Assembly: GCF_963678635.1 (NCBI RefSeq)
Contig: NC_087064.1
Coordinates: 44,081,159-44,145,158, forward strand
Direction: 5' to 3'
Source of the DNA: Symsagittifera roscoffensis
Taxonomy: Eukaryota; Xenacoelomorpha; Acoela; Convolutidae
DNA: 64,000 bases
This document shows, piece after piece, positions 50,125 to 62,451 of this stretch. The notes beneath the pieces were generated by a model. It worked only from the letters and a program-made list of their open reading frames with translations. It searched no databases and had not been told where the DNA came from. The first letter of the stretch is position 1; every line of letters begins with the position of its first letter. The position numbers and the translations under genes are program-made.

Positions 50125-50282
50125 ACTGATAGTGGCCAGTTCGGATTACCTCTACACGCCCCGTTCTCTCTTTTGGCCCAACGTGATTTTCTTGACGGCG
50201 CCTTAGTTGGTTTGGGGACAGCCAGTAGGCATGATGATAAGTGTGCGAAGGGTAGTCAGCATGGAGCCGCAGGTGATAGTAG
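50125..50282 (+). pseudogene. SGNH-like region fragment, element C
   Basis: In frame after the TAA: DYLYTPRSLFWPNVIFLTAP, then a TAG, and SVRRVVSMEPQVIVV, where it is cut by the junction to gag of unit D. Confidence 0.7.
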
Positions 50283-50320
50283 TTGATACTTGAAGAAAAG
50301 AATCTCTCAAAGAAACAGGA

Positions 50321-51915
50321 ATGCAGCGCACTGACAAGCAACCTGGAGGGTACTGCCTTGAATTGTGTAATGGCGAAAAGGGCAAGATATTTGACATCCT
50401 GCTGAATCGTTTCGGCTCTGGAGTACAAGGGCATCAGGCTAGGGTGAAGTTCGAGAAGAGGCGTCAAAGAGATGACGAATCCATAGACAAGTTTTTGGAC
50501 GACCTTGAATTACTTAGGAAGAGAAGCAACCCCGATGAGAGAATATCCGAGTGGAACTTAGCGATTGCCTCAAAGTTCATGGATGGAGTGAAGAGTGAAG
50601 AGTTAAAAACAATGCTAGCCACACATTTCACACTGTCGCTTGACCAGGTACCCACGCCCGATGATTTGCATATGAAGTCGCGTGAGTACTTGCTCATAAA
50701 ACCGAGGGCGCAAAACCGTTACAGCAATTATGGCAAATACAGCGGAACAAACACTGGCGCGAACTCCAGTTGGTACAAACCTCGCGACGACATGGATAAG
50801 AGGAGGTCCTGTGCGAATTGTGGCTCGAAGGACCACCATGTTTCCGCGTGTTCTGCTTACCAACAGAACATGAAGGCGATAGGCCACTTTCTCGACGACG
50901 TTGATGCGTCCGAGGAGGACCACGAAGAGTACGTTAGAGGGCTCATTATGAAGTATGGACCGAGGTGCTTCTTCTGTAATTTGGAGGGACACTTCAAGTC
51001 GGACTGCACTCAATTTTGGGATGCAGTGGCGAACGCGAAACATCCCCGCTATGAAGAGGCGCTTTCGGGAGTCAAAGCCAGTCGAGCACGTCTGATGAAC
51101 GAGGCTGAGTCTCGAAGAATAGAGACAACACCGAGCACTTTTACGACTAAGAAGGTGAAGACCATGCCGGACGAGGTGATAGCCTCGAGCTTGGAGGCAG
51201 AATCGGCCGGCCCACTCAAGGTGGATTATGGTTTGGCAGCAAGGACAGCGTTGCAGAATGTCCAACAGGAGCTAGCCACGAAGGAAGTTGAGCAATGGGT
51301 AAGGTCAGAACTGGACAGCACAGATCTTCGGGAAAAATTTGACATTTTGAGTAAATCAACGAAAGAGAACACACAGGAACCCAGAAAGCAGGGACTAAAA
51401 CTAAACGTCATATCGGGTAGAACTTTCGGCATGACGAAAAAAGGGACGAATATAATGTCCATTATCTCAGTCGCAGGACACCAGGTGGTCAAGAACTTGA
51501 GTGAACCGTCCGAGAATACGCTGGTTTACCTGGACATTTATGCAGACTACCTGAGGGAGAAGGATCCCAAGCTGGACTCCAGGGCAGTGCGAGCGCTGCT
51601 CACGACAGGAGGTCCGAGGCTGATGAGAGTGGATGGACATTACATCGAGGTCCATGGCCCATATCCGATTCTGATGAATGTGGACGGCATCAATATCTAC
51701 ACAAAAGCTCACGTAACTGATGCGAGTGATCAAGTAGGCCGGAAATACATTGGCCAAGAAGAGCTGAAGGTGCGACGAATCGGACACAATGCCAAGCTTG
51801 AACAGGATGCGTTTCACATAGGTTGCGAAGCCGATCTGGCAGCCCATGTGCTAGATGTGCAGGGCAGACAACTTTCAGTGAAAGGACTGTTAGACACGGG
51901 TGCAGTGGTCAGTGT
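50321..51915 (+). pseudogene. Gag C-terminus, knuckles and first half of protease, element D
   Basis: An open frame of 548 codons. It carries FDILLNRFGSGVQGHQ (Gln where A has a TAA), the helical FEKRRQRDDESIDKFLDDLE region, both CCHC knuckles, and the protease to LLDTGAVVSV, then the junction near 51915 and TAG at 51965. The longest intact Gag piece on the plus strand. Confidence 0.85.
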
Positions 51916-52358
51916 CAGCGGTCTAGTTGTTCGAATTTTTGCGAGCGACCGACAGAAACAGAGTTAGCAGCGAATAAACCGGTCCTACCTGAGATAGAAC
52001 ATTTGAAGGCAAAGTATCAGACAAGGAACTAGATTCGCTCAGGGCGGTGCTAAGTCGGAACGCAGACGTTTTTTCGAAACATAAGGCCGACATAGGTTGC
52101 TGTAATTTTGTAGAACACGAAATTGAGATAGAAGAGGGCTCGGTACCTCATAGGGAAGGGGCGAGGAGAATGACCCCTCATAAGTCGGAAGCGTGCAGGA
52201 AGGAAATCGAGTTGTTAGTGGAGTACGACATGATCGAGCCGTCGAAGTCCCCGTGGGCTTGTGGCGTGGTCATGGCTAAAAAGAAAGGGTGTTATCTGAA
52301 CGCAGTGACTATAAAGGACGCATACCCGATTCCCCGCATCGATGAGAGCCTATCCTAG
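51916..52358 (+). pseudogene. Pre-RT linker, element D
   Basis: The linker frame 52047-52358 reads NADVFSKHKADIGCCNF and SPWACGVVMAKKKG, then a deletion removes the LRFCCDFR motif (the frame reads AKKKGCYLNAVTIKDAYP), ending at the shared TAG 52356-52358. Confidence 0.75.
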
Positions 52359-52391
52359 CTGGGGGACGCGAAGTTCTTCACGACCTTAGAT

Positions 52392-53650
52392 TTGGGTTCG
52401 GCGTTCTGGCAAGTGCCACTCCGAAAGCAAGATCGTGAGAAAACGGGCTACGCGTGCGAGCTGGGATTGTTCCAGTGGAAGAGGATGCCGCTCGGATTGT
52501 GCAACGCGACGGCCACATTCCAGCGACTGATGGCCCTGGCACTCACGAGTGTGACAAAGAAATACTACGGGAATCTCATCATGTGTTACGTCGATGATGT
52601 CGTGATCGCAACGCCAACCCTAGAGGATCGCATAGAGAGGTTGGATGAGGTGTTTACTTGCATGAAGCAGGCGGGTCTGAAGTGTAAACCCTCAAAGTAT
52701 GAGATCCTCAGAGACTCCATAAAGTATCTAGGCCGCCTGGTGGATAAGCATAGAGTGAGACCAGATCCCGAAGCGGACGAAGCGGTTTTGACCTGGAAGG
52801 CTCCCAAGACAGATACACAACTGATGAGCTTTTTGGGGTTTGCTAACTTTTATCGGGAGTTCGTCAAGGGATACGCCGACAAGATATACCCCATGCAACA
52901 GTTGATGAGAAATAAAGGCAAAAAGTTCACTGGGACTGATGAGGCACAAGTTTCATTTGAAAACATTAAACGTGAACTTTGCGAGGCACCAGTCCTCGGC
53001 ATGCCAACGGAGAAGGGGATGTTCGTGTTAGACACGGATGCATCAGTAGTTACGATATCAGGCATACTTCACCAGGAGCAAGAGTGGAACGGGAGAACGA
53101 TTCTCCGTCCAATAGCCTACGGAAGTAAGGTTTTGAGCGATACCGAGATGAAGTATGGCGCACCAAAAGCGGAAATCTTTGCGGTGATCACTTTCAGGGA
53201 AAAAACAGGGCCCACTTGGGGAGTGCTCCTTTCAAGTTGCGTGTGGATAATCGTGCCCTTGCCTGGCTGAAAACCTATTCGATGGACCAAAGTTATATTG
53301 GTCGTTGGATCGTGCGCCTGGATGGATACCACATGATCATAGAGCACCGTACCCGTGACAAGCATCAGAATGCTGATAGCCTCAGTAAAAAGAAAGAATT
53401 CTATGAGCGCCTCGATGAGAATCAGGCTAACCAAGCGGAGATCAAAGACGGGTTTTCATTCCTAGACAAGGAGACCTACGACAAACTACCACTCACTAGG
53501 TGGCTGGATAAGTCAGGGCACCCTTTACCAGGACACCCTGAGTTTCCAGTGGAAACGGCCGCTGAGATAAAGGTTTTAGCCAGAGGTGAACCCGTTCCGC
53601 TGGATCTGCTAGTCCGATCCAATCTGGTACAGCCGGGAAGTGAACGGTGA
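52392..53650 (+). pseudogene. RT-RNase H, element D
   Basis: RT from LGSAFWQVPL through the YVDD box (about 52580) and on, uninterrupted, to RNase H DTDASVVTISG and AEIFAVITF (53190). The frame then changes at the lesion shared with C and E (FREKTGPTW) and resumes in the frame 53216-53650 with VDNRALAWL and QNADSLSKK. Confidence 0.85.
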
Positions 53651-53746
53651 ACGTGGACGGTGAACGTGGCGCCGGACGGTGAACGTGGGACGGTGAACGT
53701 GGCGCCGGACGTCATGGGACGGTGAACGTGGCGCCGGACGTCATGG
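53641..53746. repeat. Short tandem expansion in spacer, element D
   Basis: Five units built on GGTGAACGTGG with GCGCCGGACGTCATGGGAC, where A and C have one GTGAACGTGGCGCCGGACG. Element E has the same expansion. Confidence 0.85.
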
Positions 53747-54600
53747 GGAAGCTCCGTGACTTGCTGGATAGGGAGGTCGATAGGGATGATCGTGAATGGA
53801 TGGAAACCATGCAGCGATTGACCGTCACTGAGAAAACGGAGAAGAGGCCAGTGATCATTCGCGGTCGCGATGTGGAACAGGATTGCCGGTCTATAGTGAA
53901 CCAGCTGGTGACCTCAACGCCGAAGGATGTCTTGTTGAGGACTTCGTTCGCAGAACGTGGGAAATCTACCCCGTTCCAAGTCACTGAAGAAGTCAGGGTC
54001 AAGTCGAAATCCAGCTTCACGAGAAAAGTATATTTCACGGATGCAAAAGAAGAGTACGAGCCGAGCTCAGATTGTTCTTCCGGGGACGAGACAATGTCCG
54101 GGGAGTCAGGCACCTTCGGGCCCGTGCAGGACGTTTTGTCCGGGGAGAGGTTGTTGAGACAACCAAGGGATAAAATGTTGTCCGGGGAGTCGGATTCAAA
54201 GCGATCAAGGGACAGATTTTTGTCTGGGGAGTCGAGAAACATCACAGACAGATTGGAACATGGTGGTGTGGAATCATTCGGCTCAAGTGATGACTCGAGG
54301 CCTCAGTCCTGGGACAACACATCTGAGACCACTTCCAATTCTGATGTATCGGAGATTGCGATTCATTCCTTGTTGGTGGACTGGAAGCAGCGCGGGCTGG
54401 ACAGAGAAATGCATCAGGATCCGGACAGAGACAGGTAAACCTCCGATGAGGAGGGCACTGTGGTGGATAATGCCGCCAATGAGCTCGAGCTGATAGCAGT
54501 TTTGAAACGCCCAACCAGATTACTGCCACATGGTACGGTCGTCCGTACCAATCTGGAGCCATCTGTGCAGGAAGCAACGCCTTTGAAGAAGATATGAAGC
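53747..54600 (+). pseudogene. RT-integrase spacer, element D
   Basis: The frame 53722-54438 has the LSGE repeats (ETMSGESG, DVLSGERLL, KMLSGESDS, RFLSGESRN) encoded by TTGTCCGGGGAG-type DNA, and IHSLLVDWKQRGLDR. TAA at 54436 replaces a Tyr codon; the spacer continues in frame to TGA at 54595 (Trp in A). Confidence 0.75.
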
Positions 54601-55474
54601 GTCAAGCTGATGGACGATGCTCATGCTCCGGAGATAATGTGCGGGCAATTAAACGTGATAAAGACGTATCTGAAAGCCAGATACCGGCTGTCGGACCTCC
54701 TAAGGGCTCAACGAAATGACAGAATGACGAGCAATCTGAAAAGATGGATCGAGAATGGAGCACCTGACAAAGGAGATTTGGAAGAAGACAGCTATGAGAT
54801 CTTGAAGCAGTTCTACCTGAAAAGAAACGATTTGTTGTACCTGAACAAAGACGGAATCGTAGCCTGTAAACGTAAGAGGAGGACAAGGTCCTTTACAAGT
54901 ACAATTCGGTAGTTTTACCACAGTTGTACAGACTGAATTGCTCTTTCGTTCACCTGACCAGATGGGCCATCAAGGTTTGGACAAAGTGTACAACAGGATA
55001 CAGAAACGATTCGAATGGCCTGGTTCGAAGAAGGCTTGTGAAAATTGGATCTCTGCATGCTTGTCGTGTCAACAGGCGAAAGACCCCAGGAAACTAAGAT
55101 TCCCTCTGCAGTCAATAGAGTCACCGGGATTCAATGAAGTAGTGCAGATTGATCACCAGAAGATATGTATGACAGCCACGGGCTACAATCAGGTGCTAGT
55201 AATGATTGATCATTTTACGAAACATGCAGAAGCAGCATGCTGCATGACAGCATCAGCGGAAGAAACATGCGATCACTTGATATATGTGTGGATAGCGAGG
55301 CACGGCTGCCCCATCACATGACAACCGGACAATGGCAAAGCATTCGTGGGTGATCTCACGAAGGAGTTTATGAAAAGGTCGCAGGTAGCACAGGCCCACT
55401 CGACCACTTATCACCCGCAAACGAATGGCCTAGTCGAGAGGCAAAAGTGCACTCTGGTATTCATGTTGAGAGTC
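54601..55474 (+). pseudogene. Pre-integrase region and truncated integrase, element D
   Basis: SGQ/CGQLNVIKTYLKARYR helix, zinc region SPDQMGHQG with CLSCQQAK, and first Asp in VVQIDHQK. TGA at 55319 shared with B and E. The Glu region HPQTNGLVER follows in another frame before the junction to E. Confidence 0.75.
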
Positions 55475-56826
55475 GATTGCCTCAAAGTTCTTGGATGGAG
55501 TGAAGAGTGAAGAGTTAAAAACAATGCTAGCCGCACTTTTCACACTGTCGCTTGACCAGGTACCCACGCCCGATGATTTGCATATGAAGTCGCGTGAGTA
55601 CTTGCTCATAAAACCGAGGGCGCAAAACCGTTACAGCAATTATGGCAAATACAGCGGAACAAACACTGGCGCGAACTCCAGTTGGTACAAACCTCGCGAC
55701 GACATGGATAAGAGGAGGTCCTGTGCGAATTGTGGCTCGAAGGACTACCATGTTTCCGCGTGTTCTGCTTACCAACAGAACATGAAGGCGATAGGCCACT
55801 TTCTCGACGACGTTGATGCGTCCGAGGAGGACCACGAAGAGTACGTCAGAGGGCTCATTATGAAGTATGGACCGAGGTGCTTCTTCTGTAATTTGGAGAG
55901 ACACTTCAAGTCGGACTGCACTCAATTTTGGGATGCAGTGGCGAACGCGAAACATCCCCGCCATGAAGAGGCGCTTTCGGGCGTCAAAGCCAGTCGAGCA
56001 CGTCTGATGAACGAGGCTGAGTCTCGAAGAATAGAGACAACACCGAGCATTTTTACGACTAAGAAGGTGAAGACCATGCCGGACGAGGTGATAGCCTCGA
56101 GCTTGGAGGCAGAATCGGCCGGCCCACTCAAGGTGGATTATGGTTTGGCAGCAAGGACAGCGTTGCAGAATGTCCAACAGGAGCTAGCCACGAAGGAAGT
56201 TGAGCAATGGGTAAGGTCAGAACTGGACAGCACAGATCTTCGGGAAAAATTTGACATTTTGAGTAAATCAACGAAAGAGAACACGCAGGAACCCAGAAAG
56301 CAGGGACTAAATGTAAACGTCATATCGGGTAGAACTTTCGGCATGACGAAAAAAGGGACGAATATAATGTCCATTATCTCAGTCGCAGGACACCAGGTGG
56401 TCAAGAACTTGAGTGAACCGTCCGAGAATACGCTGGTTTACCTGGACATTTATGCAGACTACCTGAGGGAGAAGGATCCCAAGCTAGACTCCAGGGCAGT
56501 GCGAGCGCTGCTCACGACAGGAGGTCCGAGGCTGATGAGAGTGGATGGACATTACATCGAGGTCCATGGCCCATATCCGATTCTGATGAATGTGGACGGC
56601 ATCAATATCTACACAAAAGCTCACGTAACTGATGCGAGTGATCAAGTAGGCCGGATATACATTGGCCAAGAAGAGCTGAAGGTGCGACGAATCGGACACA
56701 ATGCCAAGCTTGAACAGGATGCGGTTCACAAAGGTTGCGAAGCCGATCTGGCAGCCCATGTGCTAGATGTGCAGGGCAGACAACTTTCAGTGAAAGGACT
56801 GTTAGACACGGGTGCAGTGGTCAGTG
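55475..56826 (+). pseudogene. Gag knuckles and first half of protease, element E
   Basis: Frame 55491-56879. Knuckle 1 is CANCGSKDYHVSAC, with the metal-binding His position now Tyr followed by His. Knuckle 2 has ERHFKSDC. The protease reaches LLDTGAVVSV before the junction near 56830. Confidence 0.8.
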
Positions 56827-58250
56827 TCAGCGGTCTAGTTGTTCGAATTTTTGCGAGCGACCGACAGAAACAGAGTTAGCAGCGAATAAACCGGTCCTAC
56901 CTGAGATAGAACATTTGAAGGCAAAGTATCAGACAAGGAACTAGATTCGCTCAGGGCAGTGCTAAGTCGGAACGCAGACGTTTTTTCGAAACATAAGGCC
57001 GACATAGGTTGCTGTAATTTTGTAGAACACGAAATTGAGATAGAAGAGGGCTCGGTACCTCATAGGGAAGGGGCGAGGAGAATGACCCCTCATAAGTCGG
57101 AAGCGTGCAGGAAGGAAATCGAGATGTTAGTGGAGTACGACATGATCGAGCCGTCGAAGTCCCCGTGGGCTTGTGGCGTGGTCATGGCAAAGATCGTCAA
57201 AACCTGGACTGATATGGGCTTTGACAGTTCGGATCTGATACCGACAAACATCAGACTGGCAGCTTCCAATCAGGGAGCAATCTATGTGACAGGACGGACC
57301 CCGATCATATCACTGCAGCTTGGAGGAAGACATCTTTGTATGAGCTTCCTGGTGGTGAAAAATTTGGACTAATCCGATCAATTCATCCTGGGAAGGGACT
57401 TCGTACGCAACTTTGATGTCACGATCGACCTCAATGACGGGTTGATCAGGACCAAAGATCCGGAGAGGAAGTATGAAAAGAAACCTCATAATAAGGTCCT
57501 AATTAAACAGGCTAAGGTGCCAATTTTTCTGGATCGAAAAGTGAGATTGAAACCAAACCAAGCCGTGGTAGCGACGTTTAGGATGAGGAATCTAAATGAA
57601 CTCAGTAATGACAGACAGGTGTGTCTGGTACCAAATCCAAACAGTAAGAGCTCGGCTATTTTAGGAAGAAGTTTCTCACTCACTCAGAGCGGACTGTCTG
57701 TGAGTGTGTTGTTGAACACAGAAGCAACAACAGTGACAATACAGAGGGGAAAGAAACTTGGCTACGCATTGCCTCTGAACACAGACTTTTAGAGTGTGCA
57801 GAACTTGAAGAAGTTTGATGTAACTAAATGTCCCTTGCATGCGAACCAAGAATGTATACTGAAGATAGTAATTGAATTGAAATCTTCTAGAAAATAGTTT
57901 TCAATGAAGTCGGAAACAAATGATGGATTGTCTAGTTGTTCGAATTTTCCCGAGAGACCGACAGAAACAGAGTTAGCAGCGAATAAACCGGTCCTACCTG
58001 AGATAGAACATTTGGAGGGAAAGAATCGGACAAGGAACTAGGTTCGCTCAGGGCGGTGCTAAGTCGGAACGCAGACGTTTTTTCGAAACATAAGGCTGAC
58101 ATAGGTTGCTGTAATTTTGTAGAACACGAAATTGAGATAGAAGAGGGCTCGGTACCTCATAGGGAACGGGCGAGGAGAATGACCCCTCATAAGTCGGAAG
58201 CGTGCAGGAAGGAAATCGAGATGATAGTGGAGTACGACATGATCGAGCCG
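56827..58250 (+). pseudogene. Linker, second protease half and second linker, element E
   Basis: Linker 1 (NADVFSKHKAD, SPWACGVVMA) jumps at 57186 to KIVKTWTDMGFDSSDLIPTN, the second protease half, with the same TAA after KNLD as in B, then linker 2 (57442-57792 frame, then SKHKADIGCC at 58060). The order is identical to B 14041-15420. Confidence 0.75.
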
Positions 58251-59310
58251 TCGATGATGTCGTGATCGCAACGCCAACCCTAGAGGATCGCATAGAGAGG
58301 TTGGATGAGGTGTTTACTTGTATGAAGCAGGCGGGTCTGAAGTGTAAACCCTCAAAGTATGAGATCCTCAGAGACTCCATAAAGTATCTAGGCCGCCTGG
58401 TGGATAAGCTTAGAGTGAGCCCAGATCCCGAAGCGGACCAAGCGGTTTTGACCTGGAAGGCTCCCAAGACAGATACACAACTGATGAGCTTTTAGGGGTT
58501 TGCTAACTATTATCGGGAGTTCGTCAAGGGATACGCCGACAAAAAATACCCCATGCAACAGTTGATTAGAAATAAAGGCAAAAAGTTCACTGGGACTGAT
58601 GAGGCACAAATTTCATTTGAAAACATTAAACGTGAACTTTGCGAGGCACCAGTCCTCGGCATGCCAACAGAGAAGGGGATGTTCGTGTTAGACACGGATG
58701 CATCAGTAGTTGCGATATCAGGCATACTTCACCAGGAGAGAGAGTGGAATGGGAGAACGGTTCTCCGTCCAATAGCCTACGGAAGTAAGGTTTTGAGCGA
58801 TACCGAGATGAAATATGGCGCACCAAAAGTGGAAATCTTCGCGGTGATCACTTTCAGGGAAAAAACAGGGCCTACTTGGGGAGTGCTCCTTTCAAGTTGC
58901 GTGTGGATAACCGTGCCCTTGCCTGGCTGAAAACCTATTCGATGGACCATAGTTATATTGGTCGTTGGATCGTTTGCCTGGATGGATACCACATGATCAT
59001 AGAGCACCGTACCCGTGACAAGCATCAGAATGCTGATAGCCTCAGTAAAAAGACAGAATTCTATGAGCACCTCGATGAGAAGCAGGCTAACCAAGCGGAG
59101 ATCAAAGACGGGTTTTCATTCCTAGATAAGGAGACCTACGACAAACTACCACTCACTAGGTGGCTGGATAAGTCAGGGCACCCTTTATCAGGACACCCTG
59201 AGTTTCCAGTGGAAACGGCCGCTGAGATAAAAGTTTTAGCCAGGGGTGAACCCGTTCCGCTGGATCTGCTAGTCCGATCCAAATTGGTACAGCCGGGAAG
59301 TGAACGGTGA
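58251..59310 (+). pseudogene. RT remnant and RNase H, element E
   Basis: A deletion at about 58252 joins the linker (YDMIEPS) directly to DDVVIATPTLED, removing RT fingers, most of the palm and the shared TAG site. The rest of RT carries a stop at 58493. RNase H is in two frames, with DTDASVVAISG and QNADSLSKK. Confidence 0.8.
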
Positions 59311-59406
59311 ACGTGGACGGTGAACGTGGCGCCGGACGGTGTACGTGGGACGGTGAACGTGGCGCCGGACGTCATGGGACGGTGAACGTGGCGCCGGACG
59401 TCATGG
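59301..59406. repeat. Short tandem expansion in spacer, element E
   Basis: Same units and almost the same sequence as 53641-53746, with one A-to-T change. Confidence 0.85.
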
Positions 59407-60260
59407 GGAAGCTCCGTGACTTGCTGGATAGGGAGGTCGATAGGGATGATCGTGAATGGATGGAAACCATGCAGCGATTGACCGTCACTGAGAAAACGGA
59501 GAAGAGGCCAGTGATCATTCGCGGTCGCGATGTGGAACAGGATTGCCGGTCTATAGTGAACCAGCTGGTGACCTCAACGCCGAAGGATGTCTTGTTGAGG
59601 ACTTCGTTCGCAGAACGTGGGAAATCTACCCCGTTCCAAGTCACTGAAGAAGTCAGGGTCAAGTCGAAATCCAGCTTCACGAGAAAAGTATATTTCACGG
59701 ATGCAAAAGAAGAGTACGAGCCGAGCTCAGATTGTTCTTCCGGGGACGAGACAATGTCCGGGGAGTCAGGCAGCTTCGGGCCCGTGCAGGACGTTTTGTC
59801 CGGGGAGAGGTTGTTGAGACAACCAAGGGATAAAATGTTGTCCGGGGAGTCGGATTCAAAGCAATCAAGGGACAGATTTTTGTCTGGGGAGTCGAGAAAC
59901 ATCACAGACAGATTGGAACATGGTGGTGTGGAATCATTCGGCTCAAGTGATGACTCGAGGCCTCAGTCCTGGGACAACACATCTGAGACCACTTCCAATT
60001 CTGATGTATCGGAGATTGCGATTCATTCCTTGTTGGTGGACTGGAAGCAGCGCGGGCTGGACAGAGAAATGCATCAGGATCCGGACAGAGACAGGTACAC
60101 CTCCGATGAGGAGGGCACTGTGGTGGATAATGCCGCCGATGAGCTCGAGCTGATTGCAGTTTTGAAACGCCCAACCAGATTACTGCCACATGGTACGGTC
60201 GTCCGTACCAATCTGGAGCCATCTGTGCAGGAAGCAACGCCTTTGAAGAAGATATGAAGC
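59407..60260 (+). pseudogene. RT-integrase spacer, element E
   Basis: Frame 59307-60257 with MSGESGSFG, DVLSGERLL, KMLSGESDS, RFLSGESRN repeats and GTVVDNAADELEL; TGA at 60255-60257 replaces the Trp codon, as in D. Confidence 0.75.
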
Positions 60261-61509
60261 GTCAAGCTGATGGACGATGCTCATGCTCCGGAGATAATGT
60301 GCGGGCAATTAAACGTGATGAAGACGTATCTGAAAGCCAGATACCGGCTGTCGGACCTCCTAAGGGCTCAACGAAATGACAGAATGACGAGCAATCTGAA
60401 AAGATGGATCGAGAATGGAGCACCTGACAAAGGAGATTTGGAAGAAGACAGCTATGAGATCTTGAAGCAGTTCTACCTGAAAAGAAACGATTTGTTGTAC
60501 CTGAACAAAGACGGAATCGTAGCCTGTAACGTAAGAGGAGGACAAGGTCCTTTACAAGTACAATTCGGTAGTTTTACCACAGTTGTACCAGACTGAATTG
60601 CTCTTTCGTTCACCTGACCAGATGGGCCATCAAGGTTTGGACAAAGTGTACAACAGGATACAGAAACGATTCGAATGGCCTGGTTCGAAGAAGGCTTGTG
60701 AAAATTGGATCTCTGCATGCTTGTCGTGTCAACAGGCGAAAGACCCCAGGAAACTAAGATTCCCTCTGCAGTCAATAGAGTCACCGGGATTTAATGAAGT
60801 AGTGCAGATTGATCGCCAGAAGATATGTATGACAGCCACGGGCTACAATCAGGTGCTAGTAATGATTGATCATTTTACGAAACATGCAGAGGCAGCATGC
60901 TGCATGACAGCATCAGCGGAAGAAACATGCGATCACTTGATATATGTGTGGATAGCGAGGCACGGCTGCCCCATCACATGACAACCGGACAATGGCAAAA
61001 CATTCGTGGGTGATCTCACGAAGGAGTAAATGAAAAGGTCGCAGTTAGCACAGGCCCACTCGACCACTTATCACCCGCAAACGAATGGCCTAGTCGAGAG
61101 GCAAAACTGCACGCTGGTATTCATGTTGAGAGTCTATTGCTCACGCTACATGGATGACTGGGAAATACACTTGCCGCAAGTGATGGGTGCTTACAACAGC
61201 ACAGAGCATTGCACCACGGGAATAAGTCCGCAGATGATGCTAACGGGTCACGAAAAAGCGCTTCCGTTGACGTTTTCTACCCTGAATTTGAAGGGAAGAG
61301 AACAGCACCAGAAACGTACGTGCGTGATGTCATTAGAACACAGCAGGACCTCAATGACTTATGCAGGAGGAACACGCAACAGGCGTAAATTAGACAAAAA
61401 AGGAGGTTTGATAAAAGGACTACCGATGCAAAAGCCTACTCAGTTGGTGGTTACGTCTGGGTATTCCAGGAAGTAGTTCCACCAAAAGGAACCAAAAAAT
61501 TATTAAAAA
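60261..61509 (+). pseudogene. Pre-integrase region and integrase, element E
   Basis: Helix LNVMKTYLKARYRLSDLL, one-base loss near 60528, zinc region SPDQMGHQG/CLSCQQAK, first Asp now in VVQIDRQK, the TGA shared with B and D (60979), a TAA at 61027, HPQTNGLVERQN with the Glu, and a frame change near 61280. Confidence 0.75.
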
Positions 61510-62248
61510 AAATGGCGTGGCCCATTTCAAGTAACAGAAGTGCACCAAGGAGGTCGGTTTTATCGAATGAACAAAGGAAGAGCAGCTCATTACGAAAACA
61601 TCAAACCGAACAATGCCTCATCAGAGGACTGATGCAACCCAGCGGACATGCAAGAGGGAGACTATTTGATTGTGGGTCCTGCTTGTGAGGTGAATGAAAG
61701 AGGTACTCGAGACAAAAACGACGGAAATGAGGTGGTGGATGATTGCGATCTACCACTGGACCTGGAGTTGACCGAGCAAGTAGAGGTGGACGACGAAACT
61801 CTACCTTATGCCGAAGAGGACTGGGACTGCCCAGAACAAACTGAATTTGACAAAGAAGTACAACCTGACTTTCCTCTCACCATGGAGACAGGCCAGAGCA
61901 AGAAAGGAAGGAGCAAGAAAAAGTACAACCCGTATGGCGAGGATTTCGTCATAGACATGATAGTTTTAAGTGATTTGATGGACTCGCTGGTAGGACTGGA
62001 TGAAGTAACAGTGCCAAGAGAGATCGACTTGGTAAATGACATGGATCAGGATTTGATCGACGATCGCTCCGAACCAGAAGTAGAGTTCGAACCAGAGGTG
62101 GAGCAGACTCATGAGCAAGAATGAGAGGTGGAGGTGGAGCAGACTCATGAGAACTTGCGAGTGCTCGAATGGCTCCACGATCTGCCAGCAGATCCTAAAG
62201 AGACAATCTTGACGATTCAGGATGTCGATAAAGACGACATCAAATAAC
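61510..62248 (+). pseudogene. Post-integrase tail, element E
   Basis: Frame 61648-62124 after a TGA at 61631: DDETLPYAEEDW, KYNPYGEDFVIDMIV, EVEQTHEQE. It ends at the same join to gag as B (ATCAAATAACTTCACGCCGT). Confidence 0.75.
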
Positions 62249-62451
62249 TTCACGCCGTGCCCAAGGAGGGACATGAGCAGGAAGGCGTTGTCCGCCTCGC
62301 CGACCAGGCCAATGTCTGATCGCCGACCAGGCCGAGAGTCGATCAGACTCAATTGATTCGCAACACCGATCAATGCCTGGCAGAGAGCTTGGCACAGGCA
62401 AACAAGGAGTCAGAGGAAAGAGAAGCTAGGATGACATGAGAGATCGAGCGA

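Larger units (their letters stand above)
48212..50282 (+). mobile_element. Element C, 3' portion after the A insertion
   Basis: It continues C from the exact insertion site: macro domain C-terminus, short spacer, SGNH hydrolase and the start of the SGNH-like part. At about 50282 it jumps to gag of unit D through a shared TTGATACTTG-like stretch. It proves that macro domain and SGNH block are linked in a second copy of the family. Confidence 0.85.
50283..55474 (+). mobile_element. Element D: truncated gag-pol unit
   Basis: It begins inside the capsid-like Gag (ESLKETGMQRTDKQ frame, then IFDILLNRFGSG) and ends inside integrase at 55474, where gag of unit E starts. It carries the shared protease deletion, the shared RT TAG and lesions shared with C and E. 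Confidence 0.85.
55475..62248 (+). mobile_element. Element E: rearranged gag-pol unit
   Basis: It runs from gag (55475) through protease part 1, linker, protease part 2, linker 2, RT with a large deletion, RNase H, spacer, integrase and tail to the pol-to-gag junction at about 62248. It shares the protease-order rearrangement with B and the spacer expansion with D. Confidence 0.85.
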
